From Strobilurus pachycystidiatus (Eukaryota > Basidiomycota > Agaricomycetes > Agaricales > Physalacriaceae): a DNA stretch of 64,000 bases. Position numbers and translations under genes: made by a program. The stretch lies in contig JAHLMK010000025.1 of the NCBI GenBank assembly GCA_019915135.1, positions 62,001 to 126,000 on the forward strand. The letters are read 5' to 3'. The notes beneath the pieces were generated by a model. It saw nothing but the letters and a program-made list of their open reading frames with translations. It made no database searches and was not told the DNA's origin. Shown here piece by piece: positions 33,943-44,241 of this stretch. Each line of letters begins with the position of its first letter. Position 1 is the first letter of the stretch.

Positions 33943-36078
33943 GTATACACGTATAAGTACGTTGGCTATTCCGAGGGTTGCTTACCACAGTGACGCCTGT
34001 ACTACATTTTCCCCAAACGCATTATGAATACTCGCTCCCTGGAAAGGTCTTCCTTTACGAACACCATCGATGAGTTTTTCCAGAGGTGTTACGCCATGCT
34101 TCTTCCAACCTGAGGCTTTCTTCTCGGACACCCTCTTCGGCAGTCGCGGAGAAACTCGTTTGCTGGAATTCCCGATTCTCATCCGCAGTTTCTGAGCCCA
34201 TCCAGTCAACAAAGTGTGAATCACAAGTCAGCACCAGCTGAGATTAGAAAGATATTCTGGTGTCCTGCCGGTTCTCACTCGCAGGAGCTTGTGAACAAAT
34301 TCCTCGGACCATCACGCTTGCGAGGAATATGGAGCGAATACGACCAGCCCTTCAAAGACAGCTGAGAGGTCCATGTTCTGATCAGCGCCTGTCAATCCCG
34401 GGGCCCGTGCGAGGATCAACCAGGAATACCGGGGCCAAGAGTCATTGAGGTGAGTTCCCGAGACCAGGAGGGAAATGGCGGGCCGAAATGCCGAACGACG
34501 GTTTGCCGCCAGGCAACCGCGTCTTTTGGGCACACCCCCATCTCAACACTCATAAATCGCGGACACGACTATTTGCGGCGGAAGAAAGCCTATGTGAACT
34601 TGGGCGTGCTGTGGCTGCAGCGACACAACTCGGAACATGGTGCGCTACCTCACTGCATCCGCGAGGAAGAGGCGTTTGACGCGCTCCCAGCCATAGCCAA
34701 AGACCAAAGAACGAGGCCCGCAACACGCAAGGCCAACGGCGGTCCGGGACATTCTCTCTAACGAAAATGTCCGCGCACTATGTCAGCGTCGGTTCTTACA
34801 GCAGCTTCCATGGCGTACTTCCTTTACCTGACTTCGCCATACCACCCTCGTAATATGTGCTCAAAATGGCGCCAGGCATGGGCACACTCAGATTTGGTGA
34901 GACATAACTGATGCAGAGAGAGGTACGCATTGTTTGATGTCTCGCCTCCCATGCTCTGATGAGATTTTGCCACAGCTATCCATCATCGTCATCAGATGCT
35001 GCTGGCATCTTGACGAATCCTCCATTTCTCGAAACAGCAGCCAGGTGCACTCTGAACGTAAATTGCTTGGGCCCCAATCTGATATCGGTTCCGAGTCCAG
35101 GCGGTACCTCTATCTCCACGGACGATCTCAACACGCGTTTGTTGATGCATGCCACCCCAGGGTGCTACTGGCTCTCATGGACGGCCGTATGCTTCGAAAC
35201 GGCATGCTGTTTTGACATCGCACGACTTGTTTCTGACTCCCAAAGACGCGTATACTCTTCCGCAAAGCTCGAGATATCAGCTTGCCTAGATGGTCCATCG
35301 CACTATCACGATTATGGCTTGCGCATGTGCGTCAAAATTGCCTTGAGGTGCACTCTCACAATCCTGATCTTATCGCAGAAGAAATATAGAGCTCGAGCGT
35401 ACTTCGATTCTGGCATCAGTGGCGTTGACTTGTGTATGCGTTTTGGAGAAACTCCTTGTTGATCTTCGCGCTTACGACAACGTATGTCCGATACACTGGC
35501 GTGTCGCTTTTGCTTATCTCTACTCTATGACGGTTGCGCTGTTTTGTAGGGGCCACACATCAGTGTGGCGCTATCATTTACGAATCCATTTGTGGGACCT
35601 CGAACTTTCGCTGATGGTTGTTCCAGCAGCATCGGTCCTGAAGTCTCCACATTCGCGGTTCATGTTGCTCTTCAAATGGGTCATGGGTCATGGGTCATCT
35701 CCCGGGACCGTTGAATTCCTCTGTGTCGCTTCGGTTTTGGAAGGCAAGAAGTGGCCTGATTGTACGCGAGGCAAGCTGTTCCTTCACCGGCTGGTCCCTC
35801 TCTCATGCAATTACGCCTCTTTAGTACTGCACCCGAATATCACGGAGTGAGTTTCATCGTAAGTCTGGCGGACAGCACCTCAAATTCAACGACTCCAAAT
35901 TGATCAGCACCTGCTGATTTACGCCTGCGCCACATCGTCTACAGGATCCGTCTATCATTGACTTCTCCCTTACGGCATCCCGTGTTAGGTTCCGAAGCTC
36001 GTACAGCTCGAGACGCTGATAAGAAGATGCTTTGACCGCTAATCGATCAGGTTCCTGCCGCAGTCTCACTCACAGAAG
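33943..36078. other. Region between the two 7TM genes
   Basis: About 2.1 kb: the F-box gene fragment at 33982-34340 (listed), then the junction of the two duplication units near 34360, then the upstream region of 7TM gene 2, homologous to 31.2-32.5 kb. A threefold GGGTCAT heptamer repeat lies near 35678-35698. No other gene is supported. Confidence 0.5.
33982..34340 (-). pseudogene. Truncated F-box gene copy (C-terminal fragment only)
   Basis: Homologous to the last part of the F-box gene at 44227-45843 plus its displaced 3' end at 37695-37859. Shared landmarks are the KKHGV motif, VRKG..FQGA and a C-terminal QASLW before the stop (TAA at 33982-33984). Upstream of about 34340 the homology ends, so there is no F-box and no start. 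This is the truncated product of the segmental duplication. Confidence 0.6.
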
Positions 36079-37515
36079 ATGTTGTCCGACGAAGATAATG
36101 CCATCGTTGCGCGCATGGGGAGGACTTTTTTCTGCAATGTGGTCCAGGATGGCACCGGATTTGTTTTATATGGTAATCTCCTGTGCATTGTTCAAAACCC
36201 TGCGATTCGTACTCAAAAAAGAAACACAGGGATCTATCTTGTCCTTTTCGCGGTATGCCTCTGGATGACCCTGTACGTTCTCATTCGTTCTTCCTCCCTG
36301 AACGCCACTGCTGAGCGTGCTCTGTGAACAGACGGCACCCTCTTCGGTCGGTTGCATCCAAGATCCTGCTAGCAGCCATGCTCCTGCTCTTCGTCTCAAC
36401 CACAGCCCAATTTGTAATTGACATGACGCTTGTGCTGAACCAGCTCCAGGCGTACTTGATGGCCACGGACGTCCCACTCGACGAGAGACGCCTGCGATAT
36501 ACCTCAGATTTGATGTCTGTACGTATCGCGGCTGTCTGGCCGGTCATGGTCAATGTGAGTTGGGTGTACCGAAAACGGTTTACTTTCTTAAACTTATGAC
36601 GACTGCGCAGTTCATGGTCTCCGACCTTATTGTGGTCTGGCGCGCATGGGTGCTGTATCCCCGTGATTTCATCGTTCGAGGTGTGCTCGCGGCGATGACT
36701 TTCACCGACCTATGTGAATTCAGCGTCTCCTCGTAGCCGTTATTGACTGTCCTGACTTTCCAAATAGTCCTGTGGCTATACTCGCAAGGACTTGTCAGCA
36801 CACACGCCAGGGAGCCTAACAGCCCTACCACGGACCAGCAAATCTCGACCGCGAGCACCTTCATTTCGTTCGGGGCTAATCTTGTTGGGACGATTTTCAT
36901 CGGTGTGAAAGCATGGTCTGTCCCGTCCCCTTGTGTTGGATGTCAGCCTTTATCTCGGATCTTCACAGGGAGCATCATAAACTAATGCGATCTACGACCA
37001 TGAAGGAACATCCTAGTGATGTTTCGAGGGTCTTGGTGCTTCTCGTCGAGACAGGAGTGGTGTTTGCCTTCATCCAGGTCAGTCTTCTCGTGTCGAGTTG
37101 CTCATGCCCGTTTCATTCACTTCTAGCTCATCACCGGGATCACTGGTCAAGTTGATAAAGTTGCCTTGACGCCTCTGGATCTCGCCACGGACGTCGTCGG
37201 GAAAACGTCCATATATTTTGCCGTATGGCTCGATTTGTCTTCTTGATCTGCTCAAGTCTCAATATCGTGCAGGCGATCCTACCGACTGCGACCATCATCA
37301 TCGTACGGTCGCACCAGTCCCTCGAAACGTGGTCCATGAAAAGCATGACTGATAGTACTGTCGGCTCTTCGGGCAACAACAGAGGCACGGTTCTATCTAC
37401 GCTGAGATTCGGTTCCAATCCGACACAGAGTGGAGCAACGGGCGTGAGGACGACTGACTCGGAAATAGGGCGGACAAACGAGCGGAGTGATAAGGATGGA
37501 GATAGCATCGTCTGA
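36079..37515 (+). CDS. Seven-helix membrane protein (agaric family), paralogue 2
   Basis: Eight exons: 36079-36172, 36230-36272, 36332-36554, 36611-36713, 36768-36915, 36969-37077, 37127-37222 and 37273-37515. The exon lengths (94, 43, 223, 103, 148, 109, 96, 243) are the same as paralogue 1, giving 352 residues. Helices include GIYLVLFAVCLWMTL, AAMLLLFVSTTAQFVIDMT, FMVSDLIVVWRAWVLYP and LVLLVETGVVFAFIQLITGI; the C-terminal tail is Ser/Thr-rich. Intron 1 is 57 nt and in frame, but paralogue 1 shows that it must be spliced. The sequence is intact. Role unknown; possibly a receptor-like or sensory membrane protein by topology only. Confidence 0.8.
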
Positions 37516-37694
37516 CTCGTATAAATTGCTGACAGACATACTGTAGGTCCATTCTGGATCACCTGCCGTGTAGGTTCTACTAAAAACTGTATTGTGGTAT
37601 ATATGTTCATATCTTCTGTACGAGACGTGATCTAGCGTCGAGAATGGAAAGTATTCAGCGGTGGTAACAACTACATGTACGATGGTTATTCGAG

Positions 37695-37859
37695 TCACCA
37701 CAGTGATGCCTGAACTCCGTTCTCCCTCAGACGCATCAGTGTTTCATGTAAACCTGCCCCCTGGAAAAGTGCTCCTTTACGAACACCAAGTACAACTTTT
37801 CTCAAGGGCCTTACGCCATGCTTCTTCCAGGCTTTCTTCTTGGACGCCCTCTTCGGCAG
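37695..37859 (-). pseudogene. Displaced 3' end (55 codons) of the F-box gene at 44242-45843
   Basis: Minus-strand frame of exactly 165 nt, from just outside the target duplication to a TGA at 37695-37697. Removing the retrotransposon and one GATAT copy joins it in frame to the F-box gene. It contains KKKAWKKHGVRPLRK and ends QASLW, matching the independent copy at 33982. It can no longer be translated as part of the F-box protein. Confidence 0.78.
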
Positions 37860-37864
37860 GATAT
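37860..37864. repeat. 5-bp target site duplication of the LTR element, left copy
   Basis: GATAT directly before the left LTR; repeated at 44242-44246. Confidence 0.85.
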
Positions 37865-38047
37865 TGTAACCAGGTACACTGCTCGAAGAGAGGAGAGGAG
37901 AGGAGAGGAGAGGAGAGGAGAGACGAACAGAAAGAAAGTTAAGCGCGTGTTGTAATTGTCAAGATGAAAGTAAAAGGTAAAAAGTGTCTAGACGCGAGGC
38001 GTCCGAATAAGTAGCGAGACGGTCACGTGTGCCTAAGCGGGCTTACA
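37865..38047 (-). repeat. LTR (left; 3' LTR of the minus-strand element)
   Basis: 183 bp, beginning TGTAACC and ending GCTTACA (TG...CA ends with a TGTAA/TTACA short inverted repeat). Contains an (AGGAG)n pentanucleotide microsatellite. By eye identical in length and sequence to the right LTR. Confidence 0.92.
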
Positions 38048-38060
38048 CTCTCCTCCATCC
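38048..38060 (-). other. Polypurine tract of the LTR element
   Basis: Minus-strand GGATGGAGGAGAG directly abutting the 3' LTR, the expected position of the plus-strand DNA primer. Confidence 0.6.
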
Positions 38061-38110
38061 AAAAACAAAATCACCCAGCCCGAAAAAAATTGAGTAGGTA
38101 GTTAAATAAA

Positions 38111-41100
38111 TCACCATCCGTTACAAGTCGACTTGACTCCACGAGAAGGATCGAAAAGAGAAGCAAAAACATCCCGTACCAATCCCACATTCCATCTCGA
38201 AGTGGCGAGCGCGTCAGCGACGGTTTGTGCGAGATCTTGACGAATGAAAAGGGCAGGACGAGTAGGGCTTGAACTCGAGTCCTCGGCCGTACAATCTGTA
38301 GGAAAGCAAACAGCGAGGTTGTCAACAGGAACGTCGCGGTCAACGGAAGAAATTAAGTCGTCGGGACCGTCACCACCACTCCGGATCCAGTCATCCAGGG
38401 CGGCACAGTCCTCGAGAGCCTTGTAAGGCAACCACAGGTCATCGCCCTCGCCGTATCCCCTCCAACGAACGCGGAACTGCCATCCACGGCCACGGCGGCG
38501 GGCGTCCACGATTTCTTGAATGTCAAATTCTTCGGTGCCAGGGACGGGTCCGGGTTTCTCCAAGTGTCGACTGGGGAACAGCTCATCATCGTTAGCAAAA
38601 TAACGGGTCAGATACTCAATGTTATAGTGTCCCTCCTTAGTAGGAGAGTTTGGCATGTCGAGAACGTAGGAGTCCTTCTCGGGGAATGCGCGTTTGACGC
38701 GATAAGGCCCCTCCTTGCGCGCGAAGAACTTCCCGACTAATCCCTGTTCACGCTGAGCGCGTTTGCGCCGTTGAACAGTCGTCAGTAGAACGTAGTCGTC
38801 GACGGCAAACTTGGGTGGGTCGCCTCTATGATTGTTGGCGGTCGCGGTCTGTAAGACTTTAGCAGCCAGGAGCGCGTCTTGAGCCTCAGCCTCCAAATCA
38901 ATCAGATCCTGGACAACGGTTGTTGCACGGTCGTTGGTGGGCAGGGTACCATCAAGCGGAGGAATGCGACGAGGGTGACGCCCGGTCTTGAGTTGGTGCA
39001 TTGTCAAGCCTGTGCTAGCGTTGACGGTAGACATGATGTTGAAGCGAATTATAGGGAGAGCGTCGACCCAGCCAGTTTGGCGGCGATCGACGAAGTAGCG
39101 GAGGCATTGTATCATCGTCTTGTTAGATTTTTCAGAGCATCCGTCGGACTGAGGGTGGTAGGCGGATGAGGCCTTCATCTTGATGCCCGTGAGTGCAGCG
39201 AACGAGTTCCAAAAACGAGACATCCAAAGTTTGTCGCGGTCGCAAACAATGTTGTCGGGCAGGCCGTTCTCGCAGTACCATTCACGGAAGAAAATGAGAG
39301 CAGCCTCCGGCGCGTCGATGTCAATGTTTGTGGGAATGAGTTTGATGTCACTGTTGAGGCGGCAGGTCATTGTCAGAATGCAATCGAAACCCTTGTCCTC
39401 GGGCAGGGGCCCGACGAAATCCATAGCAACCGAGAGTAGTCGGCCATCCGGGACGGGCAGCGGATGCAAGGGCCCTGATTTCTTCGTAGTTGAATCTTTG
39501 TTGCGTTGGCACGCATCACAGCCAGGGACATAGGCGTTCTCAAGATCACGGCGCATGTTAGGCCAATAATAAGAGTCGCATAAAAGCGCGTATGATTTAT
39601 CGAAACCGAAATGACCGGCTTGATCGTGTGCGAGTCGGAAGAGGTCCTCTCGAAGAGTCGCGTGACGCGGAATAATGAGGCGTCCATTAGTGTACCAAAG
39701 ATCACCCTTAGTAGAAATGCCCGGGGGAAGAGCCCTGAGCTGAATGAGCTTGGAGCACCAAGGATCGACCAGGTATCCATCTTTTATAGTTTGTAGGTAC
39801 TCTTCGGAACAAGAGATTGAGAGGACGCTGGCGATGGACCGAGGGAGTTCAGGCCATCGCACAAAGGTGGACTCGGGAGGTATTTCATGTGAATAACGAC
39901 CGTTCTTCACGCGAGACAAGGCGTCAGCACCGACATTTTCAGCGCCCTTGATATAAGCGATGGACAGGTCATATTGGGACATGAACTCCTGCCACCGGAG
40001 TTGGCGTCTGGACAGGTCTCGTTGAGTATTGAAGTTTTCAAGAGTCCGATGATCAGTCAGTACAAAGAGAGGAACGCCGATACAGTCCGCGCGCCATCGT
40101 TTCAACGCGCGAACTATTGCAAGTAGTTCTTTTTCGTGAACGGGATAGTTAAGCTCCGCAGGAGACAGCTGAGCCGAATCAAAGGCGACAGGGCGGGCAG
40201 AGGCGAGAGTCCTGCCCCACATCATAACCGCGCCGGTACGCCATTCGCTGGCATCGCACACCAGGAAGACTTTGTTGTCCCCCGGATTCTCATGGTCAAT
40301 GACGGTTAATACCTCTCGGCTGACGACGAGGCGCTTCACAGCTTCGAAAGCTTCGTCATGTACATCCGTCCACGCAGGGAAGGATTTATCGCATTCCTTC
40401 ATGGTGAGCGGAGTGAGGTGGCGAGTATATTCAGCAAGGTTTTCGAGGAACCCAGCGACGAAGCGGACCATGCCGAGGAAGCGTCGCATCTCTTCGGCGG
40501 TAGTAGGACGCGGAAAGTTCAAGATAGAGTCAACCTTTGAGTTCTGAGCCTCGATTCCTCTGCCAGAGATATGGTAGCCAAGGAAATCGATCTCGTCGCG
40601 AAAGAATTCGCATTTCTTAGGATTACAGTAGAGTTTGGCTTTCCTGAGGGCGGCGAGGATTAGCCGAACGTGCTCGGCATGTTCCTCATCGTCCTTGGAC
40701 CAGATAATTATGTCGTCAAGATAAATGTGACAAAATTTCCCAATGTAAGGGCGGAGAGCAGCAGTTACGCGACGTTGTTGTACCGAGGGAGCGTTACGAA
40801 GGCCTTGTGGCATCACTAACCACTCGTACAATCCTAGAGGGGTCATTACGGCAGTCAAGGGAACAGAGTCGGGGTGTAGACGGGTTTGAAAGAAAGAATC
40901 AGTCATGTCCATTTTACCGAACACCTTTCCCTTCGCACAGTCCGCCAAGATGGCATCAATGCGGGGTAGGGGGTGTCGATCAGGGACAGTATTGGAATTG
41001 AGCAAACGGTAATCATTAACCCAACGCGGAAGAGCGCTAGGGTCTTTCTTAGGAATCAAAAAGCCAGGTGAGGTATATGGGGAGGAAGACAGTCGAATTC

Positions 41101-43447
41101 GCCCAGCAGCGAGATGCTTGTCTATGTGCTTTTGCCAAGCCTCCTTGTGACGTCTCGGAGAGGAGTAGCTACGAGCTTGAACTGGGGAAGAGTCGGGCTT
41201 TAGCGTAATGTTGCAGAGTATATCGGTGGGCAGTTCGTCGGCATGAGGAATGTCGCCGAATACGTCAATGTATTCGTTGACAATCCTCTCGGTTTCTTTA
41301 TCCCTGAGTTTGCGAAGTTCTTCGGCGGCTTCAATCTCAGTCATGCGATCACGCAAGGCGGAAATTGCGTCGATAGACAAGGGCTTTTCGGCGGGAATGT
41401 ACAGTCGAGATAACGTTTGCCGAAGCGTGTCTTGGAAACTCAAGTGTTCCTTGAGCGTTTCGAGACGTTTACCTTTTGGGGACAACGGCTTATCCCGAGG
41501 TGCACGCGGTTTCAACAAATCAATGCCAGAATCTTTATTAACAACGGACCGAGCTTCGTAATCTGCAACGAGCCGGTTATGTGTAAGAAAAGGGAGACCG
41601 AGTAAAATAGGTGCGCAGAGGGAAGAGGTAACCAAGGCCTTAACAGGCCGCGAAGAGAACTTGGAGATAGGATCGGTCATCACAATATTAACGTAGTGGG
41701 TATAAACTAAGGAGGCGTCTGTGGAAGCGAGAGAGGCGGTGATAGGTTCATCAAGACGGTGTCTTTTCAATTTTGCTTGGTCAACGAGGTCCTCCCTAAT
41801 GAGGACTAGGTGAGCGCCGTCATCTAACAAGGCGGATACGATGATGTCTTCACCATCATGCGTGTTCAATCCCGTCTTCCACAGAAGGTGAGGGACACGC
41901 ATGGGAGGTTCCGAACACAAGGCCGCATTGATGGAGGCGATACTCACCTGAGGACGAGCCTTCGTAAAGAAGTCTGTGATCTTAATTCTAGAAGCATTGT
42001 TTGATGTGGCGGAGTCGACGGTAGGGAAAGAGAAAGAATCCTGCGCGAAAACGCCGGACCAATCACCCGAGGAGTCGCTGTTCGAATCGATGACAGCCGC
42101 AATGTTGTTGGTAGCCTTGGTAGAATTGGACGCGGAATAAGCAGCGGCGGAAGGGAACGATGTAGCGTTTGTGGTAGAAGAATAAACGAAAGGACCAGTA
42201 GCGGAGTGGGAGATTGGCAAAGGGTCAAAGAAAGCGGCGACGTTGTCCATGTTGGACGCGGAAGTCGAATACATGGAGATGTCGTCGAGTGGTTGCAACG
42301 CGGCCACCGAGGACGAGGTAGCCGAGGAGGAAGATGAGGCAGGGGCGGCATTCAGGATAGCATTGTACGTGATGGGACGCTGAGTTTTCTCGTGGGCAGC
42401 CTTGGCGAGCCTGACCATGTTGTCGTCGAGAGGGCGATGCGGAACCTTTAACATAGGTCCCTCCTTGTTGGGACAGTTGTAGGAGAAGTGGTTCGCGAAG
42501 GCGTTTCGGCAGCGACGGCACATCTGGAGGATGCGAAAGAAATCGACCATCTTGGGGTTCTTTTCGCAAAGACTGTTGTAACTGGGGCAAGGGTATATGC
42601 CATCCGCGTTGGCAACGTCGAAACGAACGGGCGTAGAAGACGTCTTGTGGGACTGGGAAGTGGAGGGGGCGTTCGACTGTGAAGAAGAGCCACCAGAGGT
42701 TCGGGGTTGTTTGCGAGGTTGGTCGTTAGAATAATGATTGTTGCCGGAAGACATCCGCTTTAGAGCGGCGGCGAACTCGCGCTCGAGCTTCTTCAACGAC
42801 TCCTTGGTCTCATCGAACTCGCGGGCCTTTTTGCGATCGCAAGTACAATATTTTGAATCTAAGGCGGATATTTCTTTAACCCAATCGTCATAGGGAAGGG
42901 CGATGTTGACGTCGTTACTGGTAACGTAGTCGCGAAAGTGGGTGGATAGCGAGGTGTGTAGACGGGATTTGACGGCTTCGTCGGAAAGACGATGAGCGGT
43001 GCCGAGAAGAAGGTCGTTCAACAGGATGGCGCTCTCGAGCAGGGCGGTGAAAGATTCGTTGTCAACCGACTCCTGACGGAGCGAGTCGATCATCACCAAG
43101 GTTCTGTCTTTCCAAGTGTCGCCGACCGCGTGCTCGAGGACGGTATGTAGGAACTTCTGAGCGTCCAGTTTAAGAAATGCAAAGCGATTGGTCGAGAAAA
43201 ATTTGACACTGTAAGGAGCGCGGAAAGCGTTCATGAGCACGCTGCGGCGCTTTGCTTCGTCGACGTAGTCTCTGGTGTTGCAATAAGCGTCTACAGCAGT
43301 CGAGAGAGTGGTGAACTGCTCGACGGTGACGTAACGTTCCTTTGAGTGAGGAGGGTTCTTGTGGTCACCCACATAGAACGCGTCGTTTATGGAGGGCGCG
43401 GACATTGTTGACGAATCGGAGGTGAAGGACGAGGACGACGAGGACAA
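38111..43447 (-). CDS. Gag-Pol polyprotein of a chromovirus
   Basis: Single 1778-residue frame. The N-terminal Gag part has a variant zinc knuckle, CX2CX6HX4C (CRRCRNAFANHFSYNC). A retropepsin motif, LLDDGAHLVL, lies near residue 540. Reverse transcriptase follows with VNDYRLLNSNTVPDRHPLPR, the KMDMTDSFFQ strand and the catalytic YLDD near 909. RNase H (FLVCDAS, near 1065) is next. Integrase shows the H-H-C-C zinc region (AHDQAGHFG...CDAC) near 1300 and the DDE core (MDFVGPLP..., CDRDKLW..., HPQSDGCSEKSN). A C-terminal chromodomain (EIVDARRRGRGWQFRVRWRG, about 1640-1690) probably steers insertion by binding marked chromatin. All catalytic motifs are present and there are no internal stops. 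Gag and Pol are fused in one frame. Confidence 0.95.
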   Translation of the reverse strand: MSSSSSSFTSDSSTMSAPSINDAFYVGDHKNPPHSKERYVTVEQFTTLSTAVDAYCNTRDYVDEAKRRSVLMNAFRAPYSVKFFSTNRFAFLKLDAQKFLHTVLEHAVGDTWKDRTLVMIDSLRQESVDNESFTALLESAILLNDLLLGTAHRLSDEAVKSRLHTSLSTHFRDYVTSNDVNIALPYDDWVKEISALDSKYCTCDRKKAREFDETKESLKKLEREFAAALKRMSSGNNHYSNDQPRKQPRTSGGSSSQSNAPSTSQSHKTSSTPVRFDVANADGIYPCPSYNSLCEKNPKMVDFFRILQMCRRCRNAFANHFSYNCPNKEGPMLKVPHRPLDDNMVRLAKAAHEKTQRPITYNAILNAAPASSSSSATSSSVAALQPLDDISMYSTSASNMDNVAAFFDPLPISHSATGPFVYSSTTNATSFPSAAAYSASNSTKATNNIAAVIDSNSDSSGDWSGVFAQDSFSFPTVDSATSNNASRIKITDFFTKARPQVSIASINAALCSEPPMRVPHLLWKTGLNTHDGEDIIVSALLDDGAHLVLIREDLVDQAKLKRHRLDEPITASLASTDASLVYTHYVNIVMTDPISKFSSRPVKALVTSSLCAPILLGLPFLTHNRLVADYEARSVVNKDSGIDLLKPRAPRDKPLSPKGKRLETLKEHLSFQDTLRQTLSRLYIPAEKPLSIDAISALRDRMTEIEAAEELRKLRDKETERIVNEYIDVFGDIPHADELPTDILCNITLKPDSSPVQARSYSSPRRHKEAWQKHIDKHLAAGRIRLSSSPYTSPGFLIPKKDPSALPRWVNDYRLLNSNTVPDRHPLPRIDAILADCAKGKVFGKMDMTDSFFQTRLHPDSVPLTAVMTPLGLYEWLVMPQGLRNAPSVQQRRVTAALRPYIGKFCHIYLDDIIIWSKDDEEHAEHVRLILAALRKAKLYCNPKKCEFFRDEIDFLGYHISGRGIEAQNSKVDSILNFPRPTTAEEMRRFLGMVRFVAGFLENLAEYTRHLTPLTMKECDKSFPAWTDVHDEAFEAVKRLVVSREVLTVIDHENPGDNKVFLVCDASEWRTGAVMMWGRTLASARPVAFDSAQLSPAELNYPVHEKELLAIVRALKRWRADCIGVPLFVLTDHRTLENFNTQRDLSRRQLRWQEFMSQYDLSIAYIKGAENVGADALSRVKNGRYSHEIPPESTFVRWPELPRSIASVLSISCSEEYLQTIKDGYLVDPWCSKLIQLRALPPGISTKGDLWYTNGRLIIPRHATLREDLFRLAHDQAGHFGFDKSYALLCDSYYWPNMRRDLENAYVPGCDACQRNKDSTTKKSGPLHPLPVPDGRLLSVAMDFVGPLPEDKGFDCILTMTCRLNSDIKLIPTNIDIDAPEAALIFFREWYCENGLPDNIVCDRDKLWMSRFWNSFAALTGIKMKASSAYHPQSDGCSEKSNKTMIQCLRYFVDRRQTGWVDALPIIRFNIMSTVNASTGLTMHQLKTGRHPRRIPPLDGTLPTNDRATTVVQDLIDLEAEAQDALLAAKVLQTATANNHRGDPPKFAVDDYVLLTTVQRRKRAQREQGLVGKFFARKEGPYRVKRAFPEKDSYVLDMPNSPTKEGHYNIEYLTRYFANDDELFPSRHLEKPGPVPGTEEFDIQEIVDARRRGRGWQFRVRWRGYGEGDDLWLPYKALEDCAALDDWIRSGGDGPDDLISSVDRDVPVDNLAVCFPTDCTAEDSSSSPTRPALFIRQDLAQTVADALATSRWNVGLVRDVFASLFDPSRGVKSTCNGW

Positions 43448-44058
43448 CGGAGTTGGGGGGCTCGGAGGGCTCGGGGGGCGTTGAGGTTGTTGTTGTGCAA
43501 CGGAAGAGGTATTAACGAGGGATTTAAGATGGCGCGCTAAAGCGTCTGGGTCGGCAACAAAGGGTACAGTGGGTTCGCGAGAGGCACGAGTATTGCGAGG
43601 GATTCTGGGGCAGAGTCAGAGGTCTGAGGACAGGGCTGAGAACAAGTGCAAGGCACGGGTCTGGGGTAAGGCTGGGGTCGCGGGGTAATTGCCAAAATGG
43701 CAATCAAGGGACAACGTATGATGTGTTCGTACTGGTAGGTACTCTGGGAGGTCGAAACAAATGAATCGCCTTAAGCGATATGGAAGAATCGTTTTCGCTC
43801 TAGGCGAGGAACGTGTTTGGGTGCGACTGGAACAATCGCTTTTGTCGCAAATGTCGGAAACAACTCTAGTCTCGGCAAACCGACGTGACCAGAGTCAAAA
43901 ACAGGCAAGAGCGAGTCAAAGGGAAAGGGCGAGACAGAGAGAGAGAGACGAAAGACGGGCAAAGCGGTAAAGGCGAGATACGAAATCTCGAGACTCACCT
44001 CGCCGCCAGAGTTCACGCTCGGAGTCTTCGCAGACACCGAAATGTAACTTTCAAAAAG

Positions 44059-44241
44059 TGTAACCAGGTACACTGCTCGAAGAGAGGAGAGGAGAGGAGA
44101 GGAGAGGAGAGGAGAGACGAACAGAAAGAAAGTTAAGCGCGTGTTGTAATTGTCAAGATGAAAGTAAAAGGTAAAAAGTGTCTAGACGCGAGGCGTCCGA
44201 ATAAGTAGCGAGACGGTCACGTGTGCCTAAGCGGGCTTACA
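44059..44241 (-). repeat. LTR (right; 5' LTR of the minus-strand element)
   Basis: 183 bp, same sequence as 37865-38047, including the pentanucleotide run. Its outer edge contributes the codons TGT AAG CCC GCT TAG to the interrupted F-box gene. Confidence 0.92.

Larger units (their letters stand above)
31170..34360. repeat. Segmental tandem duplication, unit 1
   Basis: About 3.2 kb containing the upstream region, a 7TM gene and the 3' end of an F-box gene. It aligns along its length with unit 2, beginning near 34360. Boundaries are approximate and set by eye. The right end lies inside the F-box coding sequence, so unit 1 has only its C-terminal portion. Confidence 0.7.
34360..37864. repeat. 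Segmental tandem duplication, unit 2 (continues at 44242 beyond the retrotransposon)
   Basis: Second copy of the unit at 31170-34360: upstream region, 7TM gene 2 and the 3' end of the F-box gene. The homology is interrupted at 37864 by the LTR element and resumes at 44242, extending to about 44450. Intergenic homology is still visible, so the event is not ancient. Confidence 0.7.
37865..44241 (-). mobile_element. Ty3/Gypsy LTR retrotransposon, chromovirus type, 6.38 kb
   Basis: Complete element on the minus strand: 183-bp LTRs at both ends, 5-bp GATAT target duplications, one uninterrupted gag-pol ORF (38111-43447), a purine-rich tract next to the 3' LTR, and a C-terminal chromodomain. LTRs that look identical and an intact ORF point to a recent, possibly still active copy. 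It is inserted in the F-box gene. A tRNA primer site next to the 5' LTR (around 44040-44058) was not recognised. Confidence 0.93.

Noticed and set aside
38244..42682. Many plus-strand ORFs of 60-117 codons
   Set aside because: Antisense shadows of the retrotransposon gag-pol frame; none has independent motifs.
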